Position numbers and translations under genes: made by a program
The notes under the pieces: generated by a model
Database searches by the model: none
Told to the model about the DNA's origin: nothing
The model's input: the letters and a program-made list of their open reading frames with translations, nothing else
Shown: piece by piece, positions 44,624-53,793 of the stretch
Position numbering within the stretch: the stretch's first letter is position 1
How the letters are laid out: each line of letters opens with the position of its first letter
From: Pseudomonas sp.
Lineage (GTDB): Bacteria > Pseudomonadota > Gammaproteobacteria > Pseudomonadales > Pseudomonadaceae
Assembly: GCF_030683065.1 (NCBI RefSeq)
Contig: NZ_JAUXMX010000033.1
Coordinates: forward strand, 124,001 to 188,000
Reading direction: 5' to 3'
Length of the DNA: 64,000 bases

Positions 44624-45187
44624 ATGCAGCTGGATCCCCGCAGTGGCTGGTGCCAAGGTGCACACCACTGTCCATCGCCCAATTTCAATCAGCGCCCGCA
44701 GGGAGAGGTTTCCTTGTTGGTGATCCATAACATCAGTCTGCCGCCTGGGCAGTTCGGCACCGGCAAGGTGCAGGAATTCTTCCAGAATCGCCTGATCGCC
44801 GATGAGCATCCATACTTTGCCGAGATTGCTAGCTTGCGCGTGTCGGCGCATTTTCTGATCGAGCGCGACGGCGCGGTCACCCAGTTTGTCTCGTGCGGCG
44901 AGCGCGCGTGGCATGCCGGGTTGTCGTGTTTTGCCGGGCGTGAAAACTGCAACGACTTTTCTCTGGGGGTCGAGTTGGAAGGCACCGATGAGCAGCCCTT
45001 CAGCGATGCGCAATATGCCGCATTGGTTGAGCTGACGGCCGAGTTGCAAAGGGTGTATCCGTCGCTCACCCTAGAGCGTATCTGTGGGCACAGCGATATC
45101 GCCCCGACCCGTAAAACTGATCCCGGCCCGGCGTTCGACTGGTCACGCCTGCGTGCCGCACTGATGGATAGGAAGGAGCACGTATGA
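44624..45187 (+). CDS. ampD: AmpD, 1,6-anhydro-N-acetylmuramyl-L-alanine amidase
   Basis: The 187-residue zinc amidase has ligands His35 (LLVIHNISLPPG), His156 and Asp166 (CGHSDIAPTRKTDPGPAFDW), and SAHFLIERDGAVTQFV. Cytosolic AmpD cleaves recycled anhydro-muropeptides and so keeps AmpR-driven ampC expression low. The start is ATG 44624 after GGAGCC. The stop overlaps the ampE ATG by four bases. Confidence 0.97.
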   Translation: MQLDPRSGWCQGAHHCPSPNFNQRPQGEVSLLVIHNISLPPGQFGTGKVQEFFQNRLIADEHPYFAEIASLRVSAHFLIERDGAVTQFVSCGERAWHAGLSCFAGRENCNDFSLGVELEGTDEQPFSDAQYAALVELTAELQRVYPSLTLERICGHSDIAPTRKTDPGPAFDWSRLRAALMDRKEHV

Positions 45188-46020
45188 GTTTTCTGGTGTT
45201 GTTGCTGGTGCTGTGGGTCGAGAAGTTTTCAGCGTGGCGCAACAAGATCCAGCAGGACGGCCCCTGGCTGCGGCTGTTGGCTAAAGTGGAGGGGCAAGCA
45301 GGCGGTGTCCAGAACCCATGGTTGGCGATTGCGCTGCTGGTGGTTCTGCCGCTGCTGGCGCTGGGTTTGCTGCTGATTGTGCTTGAGCCGCTGGCCTACG
45401 GTTGGTTGGTGTTGCCGGTGCACCTGCTGGTGCTTATTTACAGCCTCGGGCGGGGCGACTTGCAGGCGGCGCTCGGGCCGTTTCGCGACAGTTGGCGGCG
45501 CGGCGATAGCGAGGCCGCCTATCTGGTCGCCCGGCGTGACCTGGCTCTTGAAGCCGACGAGGAGGGCGCGCTGCTGCAGCGGGTGCAGGGGCATCTGGTG
45601 TGGCAGGCTTATCAGAGTTTCTTCGCGGTGATTTTCTGGTATGCCCTGCTTGGCCCGTTGGCGGCCTTGGCGTATCGGCTGTTGGCCCTGCTGGCCGAGC
45701 ATGCTGGGCAGGAGAACTTGCGTGAACGCGCCGTGCAGTTGCGGCATGCCTTCGACTGGATGCCGGTGCGGGTGCTGGCGGCAAGCTTCGCCCTGGTCGG
45801 CAATTTTGTGGCGGTCAACCGGGCGTTGCTGCACGAACTGTTGAGCTGGGATATCACTGCTGCGCAACTGGTGATCGATGTCGGGCGCGCGGCGTGCGAA
45901 ACGCCGGAGCCGGTGCTCGGTGAAGCCGGGGTGAGCAGCCTGGATGGCTTGTGGCAGCTGCTGGTGCGTGCGGCCGTGTTTTGGTACGCCGTGTTTGCCC
46001 TGTGGGAGCTGTTTTACTGA
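45184..46020 (+). CDS. ampE: AmpE, regulatory membrane protein
   Basis: The 278-residue membrane protein has four hydrophobic segments (about 1-10, 42-85, 140-165 and the C-terminal end) and the family features LVLLLVLWVEKF at the start, HLLVLIYSLGRGDLQAAL and FWYALLGPLAALAYRLL. AmpE is the partner of AmpD in beta-lactamase regulation, and its biochemical role is unclear. It is coupled to ampD by ATGA. Confidence 0.93.
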   Translation: MSFLVLLLVLWVEKFSAWRNKIQQDGPWLRLLAKVEGQAGGVQNPWLAIALLVVLPLLALGLLLIVLEPLAYGWLVLPVHLLVLIYSLGRGDLQAALGPFRDSWRRGDSEAAYLVARRDLALEADEEGALLQRVQGHLVWQAYQSFFAVIFWYALLGPLAALAYRLLALLAEHAGQENLRERAVQLRHAFDWMPVRVLAASFALVGNFVAVNRALLHELLSWDITAAQLVIDVGRAACETPEPVLGEAGVSSLDGLWQLLVRAAVFWYAVFALWELFY

Positions 46021-46035
46021 GCCACTGCGGTCGAT

Positions 46036-46320
46036 GGGTTAGGCGCTCGCAACTTGACCGGTTGTCAGTAGAACAGGCGCGCGGTAACCCATCATCGTAG
46101 GTGTAGGCATAAATCGCCCGATGGGTATCGCTTTGCTCAAGCCTACGCGGCCCGCACCATCCTACGCGCCGCACCATCCTGCGTGACCGCAGCGCTTTTG
46201 TAGGATGGCGTTGAGCGCAGCGATACCCATCAACCGGTTGTCAAACCGCCGAATATTGTAGATATGCCGCAGATCATCGTGGTGGGTACCGCTTTGCTCA
46301 AGTCTGCGCGGCCTGCGCCA
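46036..46320. repeat. Repeat cluster between ampE and chemoreceptor
   Basis: A second-family inverted repeat GGGTTAGGCGC...GCGCGGTAACCC (46036-46090) is followed by type A REP cores at about 46118, 46197 (TGTAGGATGGCGTTGAGCGC) and an inverted, decayed copy near 46280. The remaining 200 bp of this 503-bp gap holds the chemoreceptor promoter. Confidence 0.82.
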
Positions 46321-46333
46321 TCCTGCGCTTACC

Positions 46334-46360
46334 TAAAGTTACAGAAACCCACGTCGATAA
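46334..46360 (+). promoter_or_regulatory. Sigma-28 (FliA) promoter of the chemoreceptor gene
   Basis: TAAAGTTA (46334-46341), an 11-base spacer and GTCGATAA (46353-46360) match TAAAGTTT-N11-GCCGATAA with one mismatch in each half. It implies co-expression with late flagellar genes. The leader to the start codon is about 160 bases. Confidence 0.82.
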
Positions 46361-46523
46361 CGGGTATACAAGGTAGGTGCTCAAGCAATGAGCTGCGCTA
46401 CCGGCATCTTCCGTATTGATCAGGACGTCATGGGTCGGGATGCATGAGAGGCGATGGTTTTTACCATGGTCTTTCTGACTCGACTTTGTAGCGCCACATA
46501 ACAATAAAAGTGGGAGACGCCCT

Positions 46524-48554
46524 TTGAAGACCGTGCTGTATCCGGCCATCGCGCTAATGAACCGCCTCAGCTTCGGCATGAAGTTCAGCTTGATCAGTGT
46601 CCTGTTCTTTCTGCCCATGCTGGTCACCAACTTTTATCTGGTGCGTGACTCCTACCGCCAGTTCGTCAGCACCCAGGCGGCGCTGGAGAGTCTTGAGCTG
46701 TTTGGCACGGCACTGCTGATGCGGCGCGATCTGGAACGCTTTGCCGGCCTGCTGGAAGTCAAAATGATGATCGGCCAGTCTGACAACTCAGGCGATCTCG
46801 ATGCTCGAATCTCCCGTGAGCAGAGTGGGTTGGAGGCTTCGTTGCAGGGCTTGATGCCGGTTGCGCATGAGGCTGATCAAGTTGTCGAGTTCAACACTCG
46901 GCGTGACGAAATGATCGCCGATCTGCAGATCGTGAAACTCGATGATTCGCTGCAGAACAAAGCTGCCGTGGCGCAGAAGCTGCTGGGCAAACTGCAGGTG
47001 TTCATTCGGTTGGTCGCTAGTCAGGCGGGTCTGAGCCAGGATCGACAGAATGATGTGCGGCAGATGACCGAGCTGGTCTCCGTGGTTACGCCCAGGGTTA
47101 CCGCGGCGTTGAGCGAGGGGCGTGCGGTAGGTGCCTACTCCCTGGGCCAGGGCTTCCTCAACTCTGCGGCGAGCATCAAGCTTGATGACCTGCTGCTTGA
47201 GTTGGAAAAACTCCATGGTGACTACGGGCAGAGTCTGCAAGACGCGCTGAATACCAGTCAGGACGCCCGTACGGCCCTGGAAAGTCTGGCCGAGGCCAGT
47301 CAGTCGACGCTGCAGGACGCTGTGCGGTTATTCGAAGACAAGGTGGTGGTCGCCGATACGCTGGACACGCCATGGCCACAGTTTTTCGATGAGGTCGGCG
47401 CAATAATCGGCACGACATACCAGTTCAACGATGCGGTGCTGGCATTCCTTGAGCAGCAACTGCAGGAGCGCCTGCAGGAAAATCGCGGACAGATGGCCTT
47501 GCTGGTGGTTGCGCTGGTGGTTGTATTCCTGCTGATCGGTTACCTCTATGGCGCCTTCTACGTGTCGACGCGCAGCACGTTGAAGAGCCTTGGTGAGGTT
47601 ATGGACAAGGTTGCCGCAGGCGACATGACGGTTAGTTTCACGCCGCAAAGCAAGGATGAGTTGGGCGAGTTGGGGCTGGTGTTCAATCAAACCGTGAAGA
47701 AAATCCATGACTTGATCGAGCGGGTCGGTCAGACCGTGGTCGAGGTCGAGCGTCAGGCCGATAGCGTCGAGTTGGTCTCCGGTGAGAGCAACCAGGCGGT
47801 CGCCGGGCAGCGCAGCCAGATCGAGCAGGTGGCGACGGCGATGAACCAGATGTCCGCTACCGCCCAGGAAGTGGCACGCAGTGCGGCCGCGGCGGTCGAT
47901 AGCGCGCAAAGCGTGAACCGCGAAACCGTTAACGGTCGCGCTTTGGTCGAGTCCCAGGTGGGCAGCATTCAGCGCCTGGCCGGTGAGATCGACCAGTCGG
48001 TGGTGGTGATCAATCAGCTGGCCAGCGACAGTGCCTCGATCAGCCAGGTGCTGGACGTGATCAAGGGCATCGCCGAGCAGACCAACCTGCTGGCGCTCAA
48101 CGCAGCCATCGAGGCCGCGCGTGCCGGTGAGCAGGGCCGTGGTTTCGCGGTGGTTGCCGATGAAGTGCGCAACCTGGCCAAGCGCACTCAGCAGTCCACC
48201 GGGCAGATCGAGAGCATGATCGGCAAGCTGCAGGGTGGCGTCGGTGCGGCGGTCAAGGCGATGGGCGCCAGCCATCAGATGGCCAGTGGTACGGTCAGCG
48301 AGTCGGCCAAGGTGCAGCTGGCGCTGGAGAATATTCTTGCCGCGGTGGGCATGATCGTTGATCAGAGCCAGCAGATTGCCGCCGCCGCCGAGCAGCAGAC
48401 TGCAGTGGCTCAAGATATCGATCAGAACATCGTCGAGATCAATCATGCCGGCGAGCGCGCAGCTGTCGGCGCCAGTCAGGCCGCGACAGCTAGCCGCGAA
48501 CTGTCCGGGCTGGTGTTACGGCTTAAGCAATTGATTGGCGCGTTCCGCGTCTGA
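46524..48554 (+). CDS. Methyl-accepting chemotaxis protein
   Basis: This 676-residue transducer has TM1 at about 20-40 ([21 protein letters not shown]), a helical periplasmic sensor domain (about 45-315), TM2 ([18 protein letters not shown]), HAMP domain (about 350-400), and a signalling domain with hairpin tip [38 protein letters not shown]. The ligand is unknown; the orthologous position in P. aeruginosa is PA4520. It begins with TTG, supported by GGGAGA about seven bases upstream; the next ATG is 11 codons in. It ends in a hairpin terminator. Confidence 0.92.
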   Translation: MKTVLYPAIALMNRLSFGMKFSLISVLFFLPMLVTNFYLVRDSYRQFVSTQAALESLELFGTALLMRRDLERFAGLLEVKMMIGQSDNSGDLDARISREQSGLEASLQGLMPVAHEADQVVEFNTRRDEMIADLQIVKLDDSLQNKAAVAQKLLGKLQVFIRLVASQAGLSQDRQNDVRQMTELVSVVTPRVTAALSEGRAVGAYSLGQGFLNSAASIKLDDLLLELEKLHGDYGQSLQDALNTSQDARTALESLAEASQSTLQDAVRLFEDKVVVADTLDTPWPQFFDEVGAIIGTTYQFNDAVLAFLEQQLQERLQENRGQMALLVVALVVVFLLIGYLYGAFYVSTRSTLKSLGEVMDKVAAGDMTVSFTPQSKDELGELGLVFNQTVKKIHDLIERVGQTVVEVERQADSVELVSGESNQAVAGQRSQIEQVATAMNQMSATAQEVARSAAAAVDSAQSVNRETVNGRALVESQVGSIQRLAGEIDQSVVVINQLASDSASISQVLDVIKGIAEQTNLLALNAAIEAARAGEQGRGFAVVADEVRNLAKRTQQSTGQIESMIGKLQGGVGAAVKAMGASHQMASGTVSESAKVQLALENILAAVGMIVDQSQQIAAAAEQQTAVAQDIDQNIVEINHAGERAAVGASQAATASRELSGLVLRLKQLIGAFRV

Positions 48555-48573
48555 GCGTCGTCGCAGCACCGAC

Positions 48574-48605
48574 AGGCCCGCCATTTGGCGGGCCTTGTTG
48601 TGTGT
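48574..48605 (+). terminator. Terminator of the chemoreceptor gene
   Basis: AGGCCCGCC ATTT GGCGGGCCT followed by TGTTGTGTG: a strong nine-pair stem with an imperfect T tract, about 20 bp after the stop. Confidence 0.75.
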
Positions 48606-48653
48606 GGGCAGTTTGCCGGCGGCCGGCACACCCTGCAAAACTGTGCGCTTTCG

Positions 48654-48782
48654 TAGGATGGCGTTGAGCGTAGCGATACCCATCGACCGGTTGCCCGGCC
48701 GCCAAATTTTATTGGTTTGCCGCAGCTCGCCGTGATGAGTATCGCTGCGCTCAAGCCTACGCGGCCCGCCGCATCCTACGTG
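48654..48782. repeat. REPIN (type A)
   Basis: GTAGGATGGCGTTGAGCGTA...ATACCCATC and, after a spacer with GGTTGCCCGGCCGCC and TTTTATTGGTTTGCC, an inverted arm ATGAGTATCGCTGCGCTCAA ending CATCCTACG. Same class as at 38737 and 46197. Confidence 0.82.
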
Positions 48783-48828
48783 GGTATTCTGCCAAACGCT
48801 GTGGTCGCCGGTCGGTTGCGTTGTGGGC

Positions 48829-49611
48829 TCAGCGCGTCCAGCCAAACAATTGTTCGGCGTTGCGGCTGCTGGCTTTGGCCAATTGTTCCGGGCTGACGTT
48901 CATCAATCGCGCCAGTTCGGTGCAGATTTCCGGCAGGTATTGCGGGCTGTTGCGCTGGTGCGGGTGCATGGCGGGGGCCATGTCCGGGGCATCGGTTTCC
49001 AGTACCACGGCATCCAGCGGCAAACGCGTCAGGGTCTGTTGCAGGCGTTTGGCCTGGGGCCAGGTCGCTGCGCCGCCGAGGCCCAGCTTGAAGCCGAGCT
49101 TGAGGTATTCGCGGGCTTCTTCAACACTGCCGGCAAAGGCATGAATGATGCCGCCGCGCGACGGCTTGAGGCGTTTCAGGGTGGCGATGGTCGCGGCATG
49201 GGCGCGGCGTACGTGCAGCAGGGCGGGTAGCTCGAACTCGATGGCCAACTTGAGCTGCGCCTCGAATAGCCGTTGCTGCTGCTCGCGGTCCAGTTGCTCA
49301 AGAAAGTAATCCAGGCCGAATTCGCCCACCGCGCAGAGCTGCGGGTGGCCAGCCAGGCGCTGCAGCCAGTCACGCAATTCGCTCAGGTGTTCGGGGTGAT
49401 GCTTGTCGAGGAACACCGGGTGCAGGCCAAAGGCGGCGTACAGGCCGGCATCGCCCTGCACCAGATCCCACAACCGTTGCCAATTGCCCTGATGCACGCC
49501 GAGCACCACCAGGCGCTCGACGCCCAATGCACGGCTGCGTGCGAGCACTTCGGTGCGGTCGGCGTCGAAGTCGGGGAAATCGAGGTGAGTGTGGGTATCG
49601 ATCAGGCGCAT
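48829..49611 (-). CDS. TatD-family metal-dependent hydrolase
   Basis: The 260-residue TIM-barrel protein has metal ligands in DTHTHLDF (HxH), GEFGLDYF (Glu), LLHVR (His), IHAFAG (His) and LETDAPD (Asp), so all TatD positions are present. TatD enzymes are 3'-5' exonucleases or deoxyribonucleases acting in DNA repair; this member's substrate is not known. The start may also be ATG 49623, four codons earlier; neither has a clear RBS. It lies downstream of fruR, same strand, separated by a type D repeat. Confidence 0.88.
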   Translation of the reverse strand: MRLIDTHTHLDFPDFDADRTEVLARSRALGVERLVVLGVHQGNWQRLWDLVQGDAGLYAAFGLHPVFLDKHHPEHLSELRDWLQRLAGHPQLCAVGEFGLDYFLEQLDREQQQRLFEAQLKLAIEFELPALLHVRRAHAATIATLKRLKPSRGGIIHAFAGSVEEAREYLKLGFKLGLGGAATWPQAKRLQQTLTRLPLDAVVLETDAPDMAPAMHPHQRNSPQYLPEICTELARLMNVSPEQLAKASSRNAEQLFGWTR

Positions 49612-49641
49612 GCATTGGATCATACGCCGCCCGGCTTTTTT

Positions 49642-49755
49642 GTAGGAGCCAGGGGGACGCCTAGTCCTTGCTGGCGATCAGCGGGTATGCGGTCCGATGG
49701 GCAATAGCCGGGACGCCGGACCGCAGCAAGGACTAGGCGTGCTCCTGGCGCCTAC
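49642..49755. repeat. Type D-like repeat pair between tatD and fruR
   Basis: GTAGGAGCCAGGGGGACGCC and CTAGTCCTTGCTGGCGATC face GCAAGGACTAGGCGTGCTCC and CTGGCGCCTAC, inverted arms with GTAGG(A/C)GCCAG ends. The right arm slightly overlaps the fruR stop. Confidence 0.75.
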
Positions 49756-50747
49756 TGCACTCGGCGGATCTTGAGGATGCGCGGGATGGCCTCGATGCCC
49801 GGTTGGTAGTCATCCTGCTCGATGGCGCGCAGGATCAGAGCGAGGACACGGTCGGCGATTTGGGCGTGTTGCTGGGAGATTGCGTTGACCCGCAGTGGCA
49901 GAAAATCCAGCAGCTGAGTATCGCCGAAGGTGGCCAGGCGCAGGCCGTCGACGGTTGGCCCCGGCTGTTCCTGCAGGGCATCGAACACCCCTTCGAGCAG
50001 CACGTAGGCGGTGGTGACCAGCGCATCCGGCAGGTCGGCGGGGTTGTCCAGCAGGGCGCGCATCTGCCGGTAGCCGCTAGCGCGGTTGAACTGTTCGGCG
50101 TGGCTGACGCTGATGCTGCCGGCGAAACCGTTCAGGGCTTGGCGAAAGCCGCGTTCGCGGGCCTGGCTGATCGGCAGCTCCGGGCGCGCGCCGATCAGGG
50201 CGATATGCCGTGGCGGCGGGCTGAGCAGGCTGGCGGTGAGTAGGGCGCCGGCCTGCTGGTCGTCGCTGACCACCGAGCAGATGTGCGCAGGATCTAGGGC
50301 GCGGTCGACGGCGATCACCGGCACGCCAGCCGCGAGCAAGCGCAGGTAGGCCGGCTCATCTTGCGGCAGGCAACTGGCGACGATCAGCGCGTCGCAACGC
50401 CGCGAGCGGAACAGTTCGAGCAACTGGCGTTCGCTGTCTGGGTCGTCATCGGAGCTGGCGATCAGCAATTGGTAGCCGGCGGCGCGGGCGCGCTGTTCCA
50501 GTAGCTTGGCCAGGCGCGCATAACTGGGGTTTTCCAGGTCCGGCAGGATGAAGCCCAGGCAGCGACTCTGCCCGCGGCGCAGGCCAGCTGCTTGCTGGTC
50601 GGGGCGGTAGCCATGCCGTTCGACCACTTCCAGAACCCGCGCCACGGTGGCGGCGCTGATCCGCCGTTTGTCGGCCTGGCCGTTGATCACGTAACTGGCG
50701 GTGGTGACTGAAACCTGGGCCAGACGGGCGATGTCGCTGAGTTTCAC
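49752..50747 (-). CDS. fruR: FruR/Cra, LacI-family fructose regulator
   Basis: The 331-residue repressor has N-terminal LacI helix-turn-helix and hinge (MKLSDIARLAQVSVTTASYVINGQADKRRISAATVARV), then a periplasmic-binding-like effector domain (LGFILPDLENPSYARLAKLLEQRA, IALIGARPELPISQARERGF). GTG 50747 is chosen: AGGAA lies seven bases upstream and the HTH starts at once. In Pseudomonas putida the protein answers to fructose 1-phosphate and controls the fru operon. It is divergent from fruB with an operator-like palindrome in between. Confidence 0.94.
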   Translation of the reverse strand: MKLSDIARLAQVSVTTASYVINGQADKRRISAATVARVLEVVERHGYRPDQQAAGLRRGQSRCLGFILPDLENPSYARLAKLLEQRARAAGYQLLIASSDDDPDSERQLLELFRSRRCDALIVASCLPQDEPAYLRLLAAGVPVIAVDRALDPAHICSVVSDDQQAGALLTASLLSPPPRHIALIGARPELPISQARERGFRQALNGFAGSISVSHAEQFNRASGYRQMRALLDNPADLPDALVTTAYVLLEGVFDALQEQPGPTVDGLRLATFGDTQLLDFLPLRVNAISQQHAQIADRVLALILRAIEQDDYQPGIEAIPRILKIRRVQ

Positions 50748-50820
50748 GGGTGGGTTCCTGGGCGGGAAAAGGCAGGGCTTCAAGGATCGCCGATTATCAG
50801 GTAACGTGCCAGTCGTTAGG

Positions 50821-50832
50821 TGAAACGATTCA
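50821..50832. promoter_or_regulatory. Probable FruR (Cra) operator
   Basis: TGAAACGATTCA is a near-perfect palindrome close to the TTAAACGTTTCA-type operator of Pseudomonas Cra. It sits in the fruR-fruB gap, 85 bp before fruB and 74 bp before fruR. Confidence 0.75.
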
Positions 50833-50916
50833 GCATGTGGCCGGAATGACTATTCTATGACGAGTAGTCGGGGGCTTCAGGCTAGCCGCGCCGTCAGTTG
50901 CCAGAGGATATCTTCA

Positions 50917-53793
50917 ATGCTTGAGTTGAATGTCACGCAGATCCAGATGGGCCGCAGTGCCCCGGATAAACAGGCGGCGCTGGCGCTGCTTGCTGATTGC
51001 CTGATCGCCGATGATCTGGTGACTCCCGGTTATCTCGCCGGCATGCAGGCGCGCGAAGCGCAGGGTTCGACCTACCTGGGCCAGGGCATCGCGATTCCCC
51101 ATGGCACGCCCGAAACCCGCGATCAGGTGTATCGCACCGGCGTGCGCCTGATTCAGTTCCCCGAGGGGGTGGACTGGGGCAATGGGCAGATGGTCTACCT
51201 GGCGATTGCCATCGCCGCCCGTTCCGATGAGCACCTGCGTTTGCTGCAGCTGCTGACCCGCGCCCTCGGTGAAGGCGATCTCGCCCCGGCGTTGCGCGTG
51301 GCCCTGGAGCCTGCGGCGATAGTTGCGCTGCTGCAAGGTGCGCCGCAGGAGCTGGCGCTGGACAGTCAATTGATCGGCCTGGGCGTGGCGGTCGAGGATT
51401 TCGACGAGCTGCTCTGGCAGGGCGCCCGCCTGCTGAAGAAGGCCGGTTGCGCCGATTCGGGCTTCGCCAACAGCCTGGCTTTGGGCCAGCCGCTGCCGCT
51501 GGGCAATGGCCTGTGGTGGTTGCACAGCGATCAGGCGGTGCTCAGCCCGGGTCTGGCGTTTGTCACCCCGGCGCAGCCGCTGGAGTATCAGGGGCAGCCA
51601 TTGACCGGCCTGTTCTGCCTGGCCAGCCTGGGCGAGGCCCATCGGCAACTCCTCGAGCGGTTGTGCGATCTGCTGATCGAGGGGCGTGCGTCGGCCTTCA
51701 GCCAGGCGACCAGCAGCCGCAGCGTGCTTGAGGCCCTGGGCGGTGAGGTGCCCGCCGATTGGCCGATGTGTTCTGTGGTGCTGGCCAATACCCATGGTCT
51801 GCACGCGCGCCCGGCCAAGGCCTTGAGCGAAATTGCCCTGGCTTTTGCCGGCGAGGTGCGCGTGCGCCTGGCGGGCGAGGTGGGGGCCGGGGTGTCGGTC
51901 AAGAGCCTGAGCAAGCTGCTGGCGCTGGGCGCGCGGCGTGGTCAGACGTTGCAGTTCAGCGCCGAGCCGGCGATTGCCGGCGAAGTCCTGCCGGCCCTGG
52001 AAGCCGCCGTGTTGGCGGGCCTGGGGGAAAGCATCGAACCCTTGTCGCTGGCCGAGGCTGCGTTGCCGGTCAGCGTTGCGGCAACGCTCAGCGCGGCGCC
52101 CACGCTACAGGCGCCGGCTGCCGGGGCGCGGTTGCAGGCGGTTGCAGCTGCACCGGGTATCGCCATCGGTCCGGCGCTGGTACGGGTGCCGCCAGTGCTG
52201 GATTACCCGCAACAAGGCCAGGGTGCGGCCCTGGAGCGGCAGCGTTTGAGCGCGGCGCTGGAGCAGGTAAACACCGACATCCAGCGTTTGGTCGAGGCCA
52301 CGGCCGAAGCCAATATCCGCGAGATTTTCATTACTCACCAGGCGATGCTGCGTGACCCGGCCCTGGGTGATGACGTGGCCGTGCGGCTTGACCAGGGGCT
52401 TAGCGCCGAGGCGGCCTGGGCTGGCGAGATCGAGACGGCCGCCGCCCAGCAGGAAGCCTTGCATGATGCGCTGCTGGCCGAGCGCGCCGCTGACCTGCGC
52501 GACATTGGCCGTCGCGTGCTGGCCCGGTTGTGTGGCGTCGAGGCGCTGCGCGAACCGGACGAACCCTACATTCTGGTGATGGACGAAGTGGCGCCTTCGG
52601 ATGTCGCCAGCCTCAATCGCCAGCGCGTCGCTGGCATCCTCACCGCTCGCGGTGGCGCCACCGCGCACAGTGCAATTATCGCCCGCGCGCTGGGTATCCC
52701 GGCGGTGGTGGGCGCTGGTGCTGCGGTGCTGGCGTTGGCTCAGGGCACTGTGCTGTTGCTCGATGGCGATCATGGTCTGCTCCGCGTGGCGCCCGATCAG
52801 CAGACCCTGGAGCAGGCGATGCGCCAGCGCGAGGCCAGCGAGATTCGCCGCGAGCGCGCCCATGCCGAGCGCATGCAGCCGGCCGTGACCCGCGACGGTC
52901 ATCGTCTGGAGGTGGCGGCTAATATCGGCGCCAGCGCTGAAACCGCCGCGGCGGTGGAGGCGGGCGGCGAGGCGGTCGGCTTGTTGCGCACTGAGTTGGT
53001 GTTCATGGATCACGCCCAGGCGCCGAACCAGGCCACCCAGGAAGCCGAGTACCGCCGCGTGCTGGATGCCCTCGATGGACGACCGCTGGTGGTGCGCACC
53101 CTGGATGTCGGTGGCGACAAGCCGCTGCCTTACTGGCCGATGCCGGCGGAGGTGAACCCATTCCTGGGCATGCGCGGTATCCGCCTCAGCCTGCAGCGCC
53201 CGGAAATTCTCGAAACCCAGCTGCGCGCCTTGCTCGCCGCCGCCGACGGACGGCCGCTGCGGATCATGTTCCCGATGGTTTGCTGCGTCGAGGAGTGGCG
53301 CACCGCGCGGGATATGGCGCTGCGCTTGCGTGAAGAAATGCCGCTGGCCGACCTGCAACTGGGGATCATGGTCGAGGTGCCGTCGGCGGCGCTGCTGGCA
53401 CCGGTGCTGGCGCGCGAGGTGGACTTCTTCAGCATCGGCACCAACGACCTGACCCAGTACACCCTGGCCATCGACCGCGACCACCCGACCCTGTCGGCCC
53501 AGGCCGATGGCCTGCACCCGTCGGTATTGCGCCTGATCGGCATGACCGTCGAGGCCGCCCATGCCCACGGCAAGTGGGTCGGGGTGTGCGGCGAGCTGGC
53601 CAGCGACATGCTCGCGGTGCCCTTGTTGGTCGGCCTGGGGGTGGACGAGTTGAGCGTCTCGGCGCGCAGCATCGCGCTGGTCAAAGCGCGGGTGCGTGAG
53701 CTGGACTTCAGCCAGAGCCAGTTGCTGGCCCAGCAGGCCCTCGGTCTGGATAGCGCCGCGGCAGTGCGCGCCCTGGTGGAGGAGATCGGCTGA
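50917..53793 (+). CDS. fruB: FruB, fructose PTS multiphosphoryl transfer protein (EIIA-HPr-EI)
   Basis: The 958-residue cytosolic fusion has EIIA-Fru at 1-145 with phospho-His62 (GIAIPHGTPE), a linker, HPr at about 285-370 with phospho-His296 (NTHGLHARPAKAL), and Enzyme I from about 425 to the end with GGATAHSAIIARALGIPAVVG holding the active His and a PEP-binding C-terminal domain (DLTQYTLAIDRDHP). It carries phosphate from PEP to FruA. ATG 50917 follows AGAGGAT; upstream frame to 50857 lacks support. It overlaps fruK by one base. Confidence 0.96.
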   Translation: MLELNVTQIQMGRSAPDKQAALALLADCLIADDLVTPGYLAGMQAREAQGSTYLGQGIAIPHGTPETRDQVYRTGVRLIQFPEGVDWGNGQMVYLAIAIAARSDEHLRLLQLLTRALGEGDLAPALRVALEPAAIVALLQGAPQELALDSQLIGLGVAVEDFDELLWQGARLLKKAGCADSGFANSLALGQPLPLGNGLWWLHSDQAVLSPGLAFVTPAQPLEYQGQPLTGLFCLASLGEAHRQLLERLCDLLIEGRASAFSQATSSRSVLEALGGEVPADWPMCSVVLANTHGLHARPAKALSEIALAFAGEVRVRLAGEVGAGVSVKSLSKLLALGARRGQTLQFSAEPAIAGEVLPALEAAVLAGLGESIEPLSLAEAALPVSVAATLSAAPTLQAPAAGARLQAVAAAPGIAIGPALVRVPPVLDYPQQGQGAALERQRLSAALEQVNTDIQRLVEATAEANIREIFITHQAMLRDPALGDDVAVRLDQGLSAEAAWAGEIETAAAQQEALHDALLAERAADLRDIGRRVLARLCGVEALREPDEPYILVMDEVAPSDVASLNRQRVAGILTARGGATAHSAIIARALGIPAVVGAGAAVLALAQGTVLLLDGDHGLLRVAPDQQTLEQAMRQREASEIRRERAHAERMQPAVTRDGHRLEVAANIGASAETAAAVEAGGEAVGLLRTELVFMDHAQAPNQATQEAEYRRVLDALDGRPLVVRTLDVGGDKPLPYWPMPAEVNPFLGMRGIRLSLQRPEILETQLRALLAAADGRPLRIMFPMVCCVEEWRTARDMALRLREEMPLADLQLGIMVEVPSAALLAPVLAREVDFFSIGTNDLTQYTLAIDRDHPTLSAQADGLHPSVLRLIGMTVEAAHAHGKWVGVCGELASDMLAVPLLVGLGVDELSVSARSIALVKARVRELDFSQSQLLAQQALGLDSAAAVRALVEEIG

